This document shows, in pieces, positions 51,649 through 60,231 of a DNA stretch of 64,000 nucleotides (its first letter is position 1; each line of letters starts with the position of its first letter). A program made the translations under genes and the position numbers. The DNA lies in NCBI GenBank assembly GCA_024709105.1, contig JANJXJ010000122.1, forward strand, positions 33,468 to 97,467, given 5' to 3'. Origin of the DNA: Lentimicrobium sp. Its GTDB lineage: Bacteria > Bacteroidota > Bacteroidia > Bacteroidales > Lentimicrobiaceae. Under the pieces are notes generated by a model. That model saw only the letters and a program-made list of their open reading frames with translations. It did no database searches and was not told the origin of the DNA.

Positions 51649-53955
51649 ATGAAAAGAATCTTTACCCTGCTGCTTTTGCTTAATTTAACAGGTGTTTTTG
51701 CACAACACTTCCACCACCTTCCTGAAGCTGATAATTTGTTTAAAAACACCGGTGAGATTTATTTTGCTTTGCCGGGGGCCGCTGCCGAAGCCAATCAGCT
51801 CACCAAAATCATTGGCATTGATAGAATTAAAGGTGATACTGTTTTTGCATATGCCAGCCAGAAAGAGTATCAGAAGTTACAATCTCAGGGTAACGGGGAA
51901 TTTATTCTGCTGCCTCATCCCTCAGAATTGATAAAGGTTGAAATGTCTGATAATCCTCGACAGGTACTTGACTGGAACTATTACCCCACATACCCTGCCT
52001 ACGAGCAAATTATGGCTGATTTTGCAGCACAATACCCCGATTTGTGCCAGCTTTATACCATAGGAACCCTGGCCAGTGGCCGTAAACTGCTGGCTGTAAG
52101 GATATCTGATAATGTTGGAGCAGAAGAAGATGAACCTGAGTTTCTTTACTCTGCAACAATACATGGCGATGAAACTACAGGTTATATAATGATGCTTCAC
52201 CTGATTGACCATTTGCTCACCAATTACAACCAGGATCCCCGCATTACCAGTATGGTAAACAACATTGATCTATGGATAGCACCTCTTGCAAATCCTGACG
52301 GAACTTATTACGGAGGTAATAATACAGTTAACGGAGCTCGCCGGTATAATGCAAACAATGTAGATCTAAACAGAAATTATCCAGACCCGGCTGACGGGCC
52401 TCATCCTGATGGCAATGCATGGCAGCCCGAAACGGTTCACTTTATGAATTTTGCTGAAAGCCGCAACTTTGTAATGGGCGCTAACTTTCACGGAGGTATT
52501 GAACTGGTGAACTATCCCTGGGATACATGGAGCCGTCTTACTGCTGACAACAATTGGTGGTACATGGTTAGCCGGGCATATGCTGATACTGCTCAGGCAT
52601 ATGGTCCTCCGGGTTACTTTGATGATGAAGATAACGGAATTACCAATGGATATGCCTGGTATCGCATTACCGGCGGTCGTCAGGATTATATGAATTATTT
52701 TCATCAGTGCAGGGAAGTTACTCTTGAAATTTCAAATACAAAATTGGTACCTGCCAGTCAGCTACTTAATTTTTGGGAATACAATCACCGTTCAATTCTT
52801 AACTATCTTGAAGAGGTGACCTACGGTGTACGTGGAATTGTTACAGATACCATTACAGGAGCACCTTTAAGGGCTCAGGTATTTATCAGCAATCATGACA
52901 AGGACAGTTCCATGGTTTTCTCCTCACTTCCTGTAGGAAATTACCACCGCCTTTTAAAAGCAGGAACTTATAATCTTACCTTTATTGCCGATGGATATCT
53001 TCCTAAAACCTATCGTAATGTTGTTGTTACCGATAAAAATGTTGTAAGGCTAGATGCCAGATTGTGGAATGGCAGTGCAATCCCGGGCTTTTCTGCCTCA
53101 GCCACACAAATTACTGCCGGAAGCCAGGTGCAGTTTTTTGATGCTTCAGGAGGAAACCCAACCTATAGATTATGGACTTTTGAAGGAGGTAATATTACCA
53201 CGTCCACTGAACTAAATCCTGTGGTTACCTTCAATGATCCCGGAACCTTTGATGTAAGCCTTTTTGCACAGAATGCAATAGGTGGAAACACTTTATTAAG
53301 AGAGGATTACATTACAGTTTCTTCGGATTATTTTATCGGAGGCGATGGCGCAACCACATGCAATGCCAGGTTTTTTGACAGTAACGGAAGTTCAGGAAAC
53401 TACCAGAATAACGAGAACCTTACTACAACTTTCTATTCGGCAGATCCAACCAAGGCCATCAGAGTTCATTTTAACTCTTTTAACATTGAAGTGTCTGACA
53501 ATTGTGCAAAGGATGCACTTTATATTTATGATGGCCCGGATGATTCTTATCCCTTAATTGGCAAATATTGTGGACATGAGATTCCTGCTGATGTGCTCAC
53601 CTCAACAGGCGGGGGTGCAGTAACATTCGTTTTTGTGTCAGATGATAACATCACTGCTGAAGGCTGGGAAGCAATTCTTTCTTGCGACAGTGGGGTAGGG
53701 GTTTCGTTGAAACCGGCATCCAGCGCACTAAAAGTTTATCCTAACCCTGCGAATAACGAAGGATTTGTAATAGAATCACCTGAAATTCTTCAAAGTATTC
53801 AAGTAATTGATCTTTCAGGAAGGGTAATTTATTCAGTAAAGGCAAACAAGAACAGCATTTTTGTTCCTACCCATGGTTGGAAGAACTCAGTTTATCAGTT
53901 AAAGGCAGTTACTGCTGATGGAATCTTATTCACAAAAGTTTCAATTCTCAATTAA
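51649..53955 (+). CDS. Secreted M14 zinc carboxypeptidase with PKD, CUB and T9SS domains
   Basis: This 768-residue protein has a signal peptide (1-19), a short prodomain (20-105) and the M14 catalytic domain (110-385). Zinc ligands are H172 and E175 (SATIHGDETTG) and H281 (ANFHGGIE), and the general base is E360 (REVTLEIS). A carboxypeptidase regulatory domain (about 392-470), a PKD domain (475-555), a CUB domain (560-685) and a T9SS type A tail (690-768, VYPNPANN...) follow. It removes C-terminal residues outside the cell. The chain of add-on domains is typical of surface peptidases in Bacteroidota. It is monocistronic and its stop abuts the convergent membrane gene. Confidence 0.94.
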   Translation: MKRIFTLLLLLNLTGVFAQHFHHLPEADNLFKNTGEIYFALPGAAAEANQLTKIIGIDRIKGDTVFAYASQKEYQKLQSQGNGEFILLPHPSELIKVEMSDNPRQVLDWNYYPTYPAYEQIMADFAAQYPDLCQLYTIGTLASGRKLLAVRISDNVGAEEDEPEFLYSATIHGDETTGYIMMLHLIDHLLTNYNQDPRITSMVNNIDLWIAPLANPDGTYYGGNNTVNGARRYNANNVDLNRNYPDPADGPHPDGNAWQPETVHFMNFAESRNFVMGANFHGGIELVNYPWDTWSRLTADNNWWYMVSRAYADTAQAYGPPGYFDDEDNGITNGYAWYRITGGRQDYMNYFHQCREVTLEISNTKLVPASQLLNFWEYNHRSILNYLEEVTYGVRGIVTDTITGAPLRAQVFISNHDKDSSMVFSSLPVGNYHRLLKAGTYNLTFIADGYLPKTYRNVVVTDKNVVRLDARLWNGSAIPGFSASATQITAGSQVQFFDASGGNPTYRLWTFEGGNITTSTELNPVVTFNDPGTFDVSLFAQNAIGGNTLLREDYITVSSDYFIGGDGATTCNARFFDSNGSSGNYQNNENLTTTFYSADPTKAIRVHFNSFNIEVSDNCAKDALYIYDGPDDSYPLIGKYCGHEIPADVLTSTGGGAVTFVFVSDDNITAEGWEAILSCDSGVGVSLKPASSALKVYPNPANNEGFVIESPEILQSIQVIDLSGRVIYSVKANKNSIFVPTHGWKNSVYQLKAVTADGILFTKVSILN

Positions 53956-54759
53956 TCAGATAGTTATGGGGTAATGAAGCCCGATTCTGTAAAGAGAATA
54001 TAAAACAATAGCGGCAACCAGCAGGTTGCCGTTTATTTTTACTGATCTTTCATCTTCATCAAAATAGAGCACAGGCACTCCAAAACTGCTTAGTGAAACC
54101 GTTAATACAATAATCAATGGCGTTAAAACCCTGGCTAGTTCGTAATAGTTCATCGGAAACCTTATCGCAATAATAAATATGGTGCCTGCTACAAAGGGAA
54201 TAATAACCTGAGCAATTACAAAAGCCAGTCTTCGTTCTGGCCTCAACAGATTAAAATATGTATTTGCGCTGAGCAGAAACATTCTTGTAATTGCAAGCCC
54301 CAGTGCCACAAGCGAAAACATAGCCAGCAGGGTAATGATGAGTTTTCCTGTATCCGGCATGAACATCCAGATCAAAACATGCCCGAAGCCTTCGCTTAGC
54401 AAAGCCCCTGCATAAGCCGAGCCCAGAAAAACCGAAATACTGTGAACAAAACCCCAGATAAAGAATAGCTTTAGAGATCCAGTAAATTCTTTATATCTGT
54501 ATGCCACCAAAAGCATTAATACAGCAAGAATAAGACTTATTAAAGGGCCTGCACTGAATATGATCTTCACCGAGTCAAAAAACCAGTCGTAGCGCGAAAC
54601 CAGAAATATTATCCTTGAATAATCAATTTGCAGGTGAAATCCAAAAAGCATGCTGGCCAGCACCGTTGCAGCCTGATGCAGCAGAAACACGAATAAGTAG
54701 GAAACAAGGTAATATAAAGTAGAGTTAATAGCAATTTTCAAAAAATCTGCCGGTCGCAT
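53956..54759 (-). CDS. Integral membrane protein of unknown function
   Basis: This 267-residue protein has six or seven hydrophobic helices with short loops. Parts such as YLVSYLFVFLLHQAATVLAS and GPLISLILAVLMLLVAYRY are clear membrane spans. A hydrophobic body and a basic interior suggest an inner-membrane protein. HQAATVLASMLFGFHL recalls the HExxH-type helices of site-2-like proteins, but the Glu is absent. I do not recognise the family and no operon partner is present. Confidence 0.75.
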   Translation of the reverse strand: MRPADFLKIAINSTLYYLVSYLFVFLLHQAATVLASMLFGFHLQIDYSRIIFLVSRYDWFFDSVKIIFSAGPLISLILAVLMLLVAYRYKEFTGSLKLFFIWGFVHSISVFLGSAYAGALLSEGFGHVLIWMFMPDTGKLIITLLAMFSLVALGLAITRMFLLSANTYFNLLRPERRLAFVIAQVIIPFVAGTIFIIAIRFPMNYYELARVLTPLIIVLTVSLSSFGVPVLYFDEDERSVKINGNLLVAAIVLYSLYRIGLHYPITI

Positions 54760-54990
54760 ACTTGGGGTTTTTGTTGCTAAAATAAAACTTTTCTGAGTTC
54801 TGTTTAGATTATTTCAAATTCTCCTAACAATTAACTTTACATGTTGGAGAATATAAAAATGTTATAATAGAAAAATATTAAATAAATCTCTGATAACCGA
54901 GTGCAGTTCTAAAATGTTGGTTGCTAATTTATGATATTGAATAACAGTATTTTGTGTATTAAAGAATAAATAAGGCTCTTTCAATGTCTG

Positions 54991-55029
54991 TTAACATAAA
55001 CTTAATATTCATTTAAACATTGCTTAAAC
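54991..55029 (+). promoter_or_regulatory. Four 11-bp-spaced TTAAac repeats (PHO-box-like activator site)
   Basis: TTAACA (54991), TTAATA (55002), TTAAAC (55013) and TTAAAC (55024) start exactly 11 bp apart. The array ends 20 bp upstream of the -7 element, the place where an OmpR/PhoB-type activator binds. It resembles tandem PhoP/PhoB boxes known in other phyla. Which regulator binds it here is inferred. Confidence 0.6.
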
Positions 55030-55049
55030 TCCATGACAAATTGAATGGG

Positions 55050-55057
55050 TTACTTTG
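55050..55057 (+). promoter_or_regulatory. -7 element of the beta-helix lipoprotein gene
   Basis: TTACTTTG differs from TAnnTTTG by one base, which would suit an activator-dependent promoter. It lies downstream of the ATG at 55045, so translation must start at 55087. Confidence 0.55.
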
Positions 55058-55086
55058 CATCCATAAATCAACCCATAAAAAAGACT

Positions 55087-56571
55087 ATGAAAAAGATTTT
55101 GATGTTTGCCCTTGTTGCTTCAGTAGCCTTATTTACTGCTTGCAAAGATGATGAAGAAACCTTCAATGCTCCTACTGTTGCTTCACCGGATCCTATTTCC
55201 GCTGAATTCAGCACAGAAGCTGAGATTACATTTAATTACACCGCTGATGCCGGTTTTAAATCAGCAAGTGTTGCTGCAACCAATGGAACAGCTGTTATCA
55301 AAACCAATGGAACAGCTGGTTCAAAATCAGGTTCAGTTGTAGTTACTTTTACCGCCGGAAATCAGGTAGGTGCAGGTAGTGTAGTTTTAACTGTTACCGA
55401 CAACTCTGACCAAACCTCAAAAGCAACCGCTGTTATCAGCGTGCTGGAAGAGCAGGTTATTTTCAATGTTGATGGCAATATTACTGCTAATACAACCTGG
55501 AAAACCGGTAAAGTATACGTTCTTAAAAACCGCATTGCTGTTGTTTCAGGTGTTACCCTTACCATTGAGCCTGGTGTTGTAATTAAAGGTGAAGCAGGTA
55601 CCGGAGCCAATGCAACTGCACTCATCGTTGCCCGTGGTGGTAAACTGATGGCAGAAGGAACTGCAACCCAGCCTATCATTTTTACATCAATAGCCGACGA
55701 AATTATGCCAGGTCAGATTGCAAGTCCAAACCTTGAGCCTACTCTTAATGGTTTGTGGGGTGGTCTTCTTATTCTTGGTAATGCTCCTGTCTCTGCAAGT
55801 GCTGCTACCGTTCAGATTGAAGGTATTCCTCCTTCAGACCAGAACGGCTTGTATGGTGGTTCTGATGCAAATGACAACTCTGGTGTTATTAAATTCATCT
55901 CTATCCGTCACGGTGGTGCCAACATTGGCGAAGGTAATGAAATCAACGGTCTTACCCTTGGTGGTGTAGGTGCCGGAACAGTAATTGAAAATGTAGAAGT
56001 TATTTCAAACCAGGATGATGGAATTGAATTCTTTGGTGGATCTGTAAGTGTGAAAAATGCTATTGTGTGGAATGTAGGTGATGATGCCATTGACACAGAC
56101 CAGGCCTGGTCAGGAACCCTTGACAACTTCATTGTTATTTGTGGTAGCGACACCGACCATGCACTTGAAATTGACGGTCCCGAAGGTTCATTGCTTGCAG
56201 CACATACTGTAAAGAATGGTTCAATCAAAGGAAGTACAGTTGCTGAGCTTGGCGATTTCCGCGATGGTGCCAGGGGAACTTTTTCAAATCTTTACTTCTT
56301 TGGTTTCCCGGATCCTGCAACTTCTGATGGACGCGGTGACTTCTCATTGTCAGGTGACAAAACCCTGGACAGCTTTGCCGAAGGCAATCTGGTTTTCAGC
56401 AATCTGCAAGTAACTCTTCCCGAAGCTGTTGAACTGACATCGGTATTCAAACACGGTACTTCAGCACATGCAACTTCAGTTGCAGCCGGAGCTCAAACAG
56501 TTGGAGCTGCCAAATCAGCTTTTGCTGGTTGGTCATGGGCTGATGCAGCTGGCGAACTTTCAAACTTTTAA
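55087..56571 (+). CDS. Surface lipoprotein with beta-helix-like repeats, partner of a TonB-dependent receptor
   Basis: This 494-residue lipoprotein starts at ATG 55087 (MKKILMFALVASVALFTAC), with the lipobox Cys near position 19 followed by KDDEE, an acidic tag often seen on outer-membrane and surface lipoproteins. A beta-sandwich-like region (30-120) precedes a parallel beta-helix-like stretch (VLKNRIAVVSGVTLTIEPGVVIKG; GVIKFISIRHGG). It is not SusD. The family is widely found beside a TonB-dependent receptor. Codons such as GGT are used heavily, as in highly expressed genes. Its four 11-bp repeats suggest nutrient-stress control, possibly of phosphate. Ligand unknown. Confidence 0.8.
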   Translation: MKKILMFALVASVALFTACKDDEETFNAPTVASPDPISAEFSTEAEITFNYTADAGFKSASVAATNGTAVIKTNGTAGSKSGSVVVTFTAGNQVGAGSVVLTVTDNSDQTSKATAVISVLEEQVIFNVDGNITANTTWKTGKVYVLKNRIAVVSGVTLTIEPGVVIKGEAGTGANATALIVARGGKLMAEGTATQPIIFTSIADEIMPGQIASPNLEPTLNGLWGGLLILGNAPVSASAATVQIEGIPPSDQNGLYGGSDANDNSGVIKFISIRHGGANIGEGNEINGLTLGGVGAGTVIENVEVISNQDDGIEFFGGSVSVKNAIVWNVGDDAIDTDQAWSGTLDNFIVICGSDTDHALEIDGPEGSLLAAHTVKNGSIKGSTVAELGDFRDGARGTFSNLYFFGFPDPATSDGRGDFSLSGDKTLDSFAEGNLVFSNLQVTLPEAVELTSVFKHGTSAHATSVAAGAQTVGAAKSAFAGWSWADAAGELSNF

Positions 56572-56599
56572 TCTTCCCTCTTTTGATCAAATTAAAACT

Positions 56600-56624
56600 C
56601 GTGGGCAATAGCCCACGGGTTTTA
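56600..56624 (+). terminator. Hairpin between the lipoprotein and receptor genes (terminator or attenuator)
   Basis: CGTGGGC (56600-56606) pairs perfectly with GCCCACG (56611-56617) across AATA, followed by GGTTTTA. With no separate promoter seen for the receptor, it may let only part of the transcription pass. Confidence 0.75.
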
Positions 56625-56661
56625 TGCTTAATAAATGCTTAATAACCAATCAACTGCTTTT

Positions 56662-59559
56662 ATGCCACGCCTTAAACAATTCATCCTTTTCCTGTCTGTT
56701 GTTCTTTTTTCGGGATTTGCTTCAGCACAAAATGGCTTTATCAGAGGAACCGTTTATGATGCCAAAACCGGAGAAACCCTGCCTGGTGTTACAATTTTTG
56801 TCCTTGGAACCACATCGGGAACCCTCACAGATTTCGACGGCAAGTTCAACCTGTCAATTGCTCCCGGCGAATACAACCTGAGAGTATCGTACATCAGCTA
56901 CGAAACTGTTGTGGTTGAAAAACTTATGGTTAAAGCAGGTGGTGTGGTTTTACTCGATAACCTGAAACTTAAAGAAGCTCAGGTAGAGCTTTCGGAAGTA
57001 ACCATCACTGCAGAGGCTATACGAAACTCTGAAGCTGCTATGCTCACCATGAAGCAAAAATCAGCCAACCTGATTGATGGAATTTCTGCAGCCAATTTCA
57101 GAAAAATCGGAGATTCAGATGCTGCATCTTCATTAAAAAGGGTTACAGGTATTTCGGTAGAAGGAGGTAAATATGTTTTTGTGCGCGGTCTTGGCGACAG
57201 ATACACCAAAACCATATTAAACGGAATGGAAATCCCTGGACTCGATCCCGACAGGAATACCCTGCAAATGGATATTTTTCCAACTAATGTTATAGATAAT
57301 ATTATAGTTCACAAGTCATTCAGTGCCGAGCTGCCTGCCGATTTTACCGGTGGTGTAATAGATATTGCTACAAAAGATTTTCCTGAGGTAAAAACAGCCA
57401 ATCTTTCGCTTAGCCTGGGTTATAATCCCGATATGCATTTCAACAGCGACTATCTGTCATACGAAGGTGGAAAAACTGATTGGCTGGGTTACGACGATGG
57501 CACCAGGGCAATACCAGCAACTGAAAATATCCCGTTTTTCTCTGAAGCCGTTGTCAACCCCAATGGCGATAAAGCCATAAGATTTAAAGAAATCATGAAT
57601 AATTTTAATCCGGTAATGGCTGCTAAACGAGAGCAAAGCCTAATGGATTATTCTGCTGGTTTTTCTGTTGGAAATCAGCACCCCCTTAAAAAAATAACAC
57701 TGGGATATAATGTTTCTTTATCGTATAAATACAGCACTGAATACTATAAAGAAGCAGCCTATGGCAATTATGGTTTGGTTTCTGAACCTGATATTTTTGA
57801 ACTTGAACGCAGGGAATACACCAGTGGTGAGTACGGTAGCAGTAGTGTATTGCTCGGAGGACTGGCTGGTTTTGCAGTAAAAACCAAAAGTTCAAAATAT
57901 ATATTAAACTTTCTGCACCTGCAGAATGGTGAATCTAAAGCTGCATTATCCCTTTTCAGAGGAACAGATCAGGGATCAAATTTTGATGCCATTCAGCACA
58001 ATCTCGAATATAGTCAGCGCGCACTTACCAATGTTTTATTCAGTGGGAAACACTTTTTCAGCAACAACAAATGGGGTGTTGAATGGAAAATTTCGCCGAC
58101 CAGGTCAGAATTATACGATCCTGATGTAAGATTTACCCGATATGAAACCCGTGGTAACACTTTTTCAATCAGCACCGAGGTGGGTTTTCCTGAAAGAATC
58201 TGGCGTGAACTTTCCGAAACCAATTTAGCCGGTCAACTGAACATTAGCCGCGATTACAAAGCTTTTGGGAATGATGCCAAACTGAAATTCGGGGGGGCAT
58301 ATACAGGCAAAGACAGAGATTACGAAATCAGAAGCTTCGCTATAAATGTGAGGAATATTCCTTTGACCGGCAATCCTGATGAATTGTTTTACCCTGAAAA
58401 TATATGGCCTTATACCGGCTCCGTCAACCGTGGTACAACCTATGAAGCAAGATTTGTTCCCAATAACTTCAATAAATTCAACTCAAATAATGAAAATATA
58501 GCCTTTTACATCTCCACTGAAATTACCCCGTTTCAAAATGTGAAAGCTATACTTGGTTTCAGGGGTGAATCATTTGTGCAGCGTTATACTGGTCAGTCTC
58601 AAACCGATAATATTGTACTTGACAATGAAGAGCTAATTAACGATTTTGATCTTTTCCCCTCAGCTAACATAATCTATTCCATCAACGAGAAACAAAATCT
58701 CAGGGTTTCTTATTCGCAAACCATTGCCAGGCCATCGTTTAAGGAAATGTCGTATGCAGAGATTTATGATCCCATTACCGGAAGGACTTTTGTGGGAGGG
58801 CTTTTCAGAGATGCCGATGATGTTGCCGGAATTGTTTACTGGGATGGAAATTTAGTAGTTTCGAAAATTCAGAATGCTGACCTGAGATGGGAGATGTTTC
58901 AGGGGAGAGGACAAACAATTTCTGTAAGTGCTTTCTACAAATTCTTTAAAAATCCGATAGAGATTGTCCAATATCTTTCAATAAAAAATGCTTTTCAGCC
59001 GCGTAATGTTGGTAATGGGCAAGTTGCAGGACTCGAATTTGAGATGAGACAAAACCTGGGATTGTTTTCAGAAAAAATGGAAAATTTCGTTTTCTCAACA
59101 AATCTTACCTATACCAGTTCGCGTATAAAACAAAGCGAAACTGAACTTACGTCAAGAAATGATAATGCCAGAAATGGAGAAAAAGTAGAAGAATACCGCG
59201 AAATGGCAGGACAGGCGCCCTTCATTATCAATGCTGGTCTTTCTTTCGAAGGCTCTGACAAGGGTTTTCTGAATGGTTTTGAAGCCGGCCTTTTCTACAA
59301 TGTTCAGGGGCCAACCCTCGAAGTAGTAGGTATTGCCGACAGACCTGATGTTTATACCACATCATTCAACAGCCTGAATCTCAATATTAACAAAACTTTC
59401 GGAGATAGGAAGAAACTTCAGGTCGGACTAAAAGTAGAGAATATTCTGGGAGATGTGAAAGAGTCTGTTTTCCAGTCGTTTAATGCTTCCGACCAGTTCT
59501 ATACCTACCTGAATCAAGGTCGTTCGGTGCAACTCAGGTTAGGTTACAAATTCTTTTAG
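56662..59559 (+). CDS. TonB-dependent outer membrane receptor with carboxypeptidase-regulatory-like N-domain
   Basis: This 965-residue receptor is started at ATG 56662 (MPRLKQFIL), giving a normal signal peptide (ending SAQ). Starts at 56635 add nine polar residues. A CarboxypepD_reg-like domain (about 24-115, GTVYDAKTGETLPGVTIFV) is followed by a plug (GGKYVFVRGLGDRYTKTILNGM) and a 22-strand barrel ending in LRLGYKFF. There is no SusD partner. The lipoprotein before it is the likely companion. It takes up a bulky or scarce nutrient with TonB energy; the substrate is unknown, and a phosphate-linked one is only suggested by the PHO-box-like site. Confidence 0.92.
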   Translation: MPRLKQFILFLSVVLFSGFASAQNGFIRGTVYDAKTGETLPGVTIFVLGTTSGTLTDFDGKFNLSIAPGEYNLRVSYISYETVVVEKLMVKAGGVVLLDNLKLKEAQVELSEVTITAEAIRNSEAAMLTMKQKSANLIDGISAANFRKIGDSDAASSLKRVTGISVEGGKYVFVRGLGDRYTKTILNGMEIPGLDPDRNTLQMDIFPTNVIDNIIVHKSFSAELPADFTGGVIDIATKDFPEVKTANLSLSLGYNPDMHFNSDYLSYEGGKTDWLGYDDGTRAIPATENIPFFSEAVVNPNGDKAIRFKEIMNNFNPVMAAKREQSLMDYSAGFSVGNQHPLKKITLGYNVSLSYKYSTEYYKEAAYGNYGLVSEPDIFELERREYTSGEYGSSSVLLGGLAGFAVKTKSSKYILNFLHLQNGESKAALSLFRGTDQGSNFDAIQHNLEYSQRALTNVLFSGKHFFSNNKWGVEWKISPTRSELYDPDVRFTRYETRGNTFSISTEVGFPERIWRELSETNLAGQLNISRDYKAFGNDAKLKFGGAYTGKDRDYEIRSFAINVRNIPLTGNPDELFYPENIWPYTGSVNRGTTYEARFVPNNFNKFNSNNENIAFYISTEITPFQNVKAILGFRGESFVQRYTGQSQTDNIVLDNEELINDFDLFPSANIIYSINEKQNLRVSYSQTIARPSFKEMSYAEIYDPITGRTFVGGLFRDADDVAGIVYWDGNLVVSKIQNADLRWEMFQGRGQTISVSAFYKFFKNPIEIVQYLSIKNAFQPRNVGNGQVAGLEFEMRQNLGLFSEKMENFVFSTNLTYTSSRIKQSETELTSRNDNARNGEKVEEYREMAGQAPFIINAGLSFEGSDKGFLNGFEAGLFYNVQGPTLEVVGIADRPDVYTTSFNSLNLNINKTFGDRKKLQVGLKVENILGDVKESVFQSFNASDQFYTYLNQGRSVQLRLGYKFF

Positions 59560-59648
59560 TTTTGAAGCCTGAAATTTCCTGAAACCTGACTGCCGGAAAT
59601 TCCAGGAATTCTTTATATTTACAACTGTTTAAACTCACAATTTATCCA

Positions 59649-60110
59649 ATGAAACAAACCACTTTGACCCTGATATTTCTTATAGTTGTTTCGTTTTCCT
59701 TTGCACAAGGGCTTGAATACAAAGACGGACTCTACTACAAAAAAGGAATGCTCTATACAGGCACACATACCGAATATTTTGAAAACGGTAAAGTATCGGT
59801 TGAGCTTTCCATTAAAAATGGCCTGGAAGACGGAATAGTAATCTATTATTTCGAAAATGGAAACAAAAAAGAGCAAAGAGAATATCTTGAAGGAAAGAAA
59901 AACGGAACCTGGCATACCTGGAACGAAAATGGTATAAAAGTAGCTGAGGCTTCCTATAAATCTGACATAAAGGATGGCCCCTGGAATATCTGGAGTGCAG
60001 AGGGGGTTAAGCTTTATGAAATGCATTATACCAATGGCGCAAAATCTGGCATCTGGAAACAGTGGAGCGAAGACGGAACCCTGGTAATGGAGCGGAGTTT
60101 CGATAAGTAA
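59649..60110 (+). CDS. Exported MORN_2/YwqK-like repeat protein
   Basis: This 153-residue protein has a signal peptide (1-19, ending SFAQ). It is followed by about five repeats of the toxin-antitoxin YwqK/MORN_2 type, each built as G-x-W/Y-x2-Y/W-x5-G. Examples are LYTGTHTEYFENGK, KKNGTWHTWNENGIK and KSGIWKQWSEDGT. Bacteroidota encode many such proteins; a toxin is not nearby, so antitoxin function is not supported. It likely has a binding or scaffolding role in the periplasm. Confidence 0.85.
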   Translation: MKQTTLTLIFLIVVSFSFAQGLEYKDGLYYKKGMLYTGTHTEYFENGKVSVELSIKNGLEDGIVIYYFENGNKKEQREYLEGKKNGTWHTWNENGIKVAEASYKSDIKDGPWNIWSAEGVKLYEMHYTNGAKSGIWKQWSEDGTLVMERSFDK

Positions 60111-60128
60111 ATAATAATCAATCAATAT

Positions 60129-60158
60129 AAAAGGGTAGTTTTCGCTGCCCTTTTTTTT
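60129..60158 (+). terminator. Terminator of the MORN-repeat gene
   Basis: AAAGGG-T-AG and CT-G-CCCTTT form a stem around TTTTCG with a run of eight T. Confidence 0.82.
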
Positions 60159-60160
60159 AT

Positions 60161-60175
60161 TTTTACCGGGTAAAA
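60161..60175. promoter_or_regulatory. Palindrome upstream of the deiminase-like gene
   Basis: TTTTACC-G-GGTAAAA is a perfect 7+1+7 palindrome 57 bp before the start codon. No TAnnTTTG box is obvious in this spacer. Confidence 0.35.
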
Positions 60176-60231
60176 CAGTAAATGAGTTTTTACAGTATTG
60201 ATTTTCTGAATGTGAACCAATTCAACGATTT

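Noticed and set aside
53956..54759. Site-2-protease-like metalloprotease reading of the membrane protein
   Set aside because: The helix HQAATVLAS recalls HExxH but lacks the Glu and the second His, and no LDG-type motif follows.
55278..55318. Two copies of a 17-bp direct repeat (AACCAATGGAACAGCTG)
   Set aside because: They encode a repeated NGTA peptide inside the lipoprotein and keep frame. This is ordinary low-complexity coding sequence, not a mobile or regulatory repeat.
59649..60110. A toxin-antitoxin module based on the YwqK-like name
   Set aside because: No toxin gene adjoins it and the protein has a signal peptide. The name reflects the repeat family, not a proven antitoxin.
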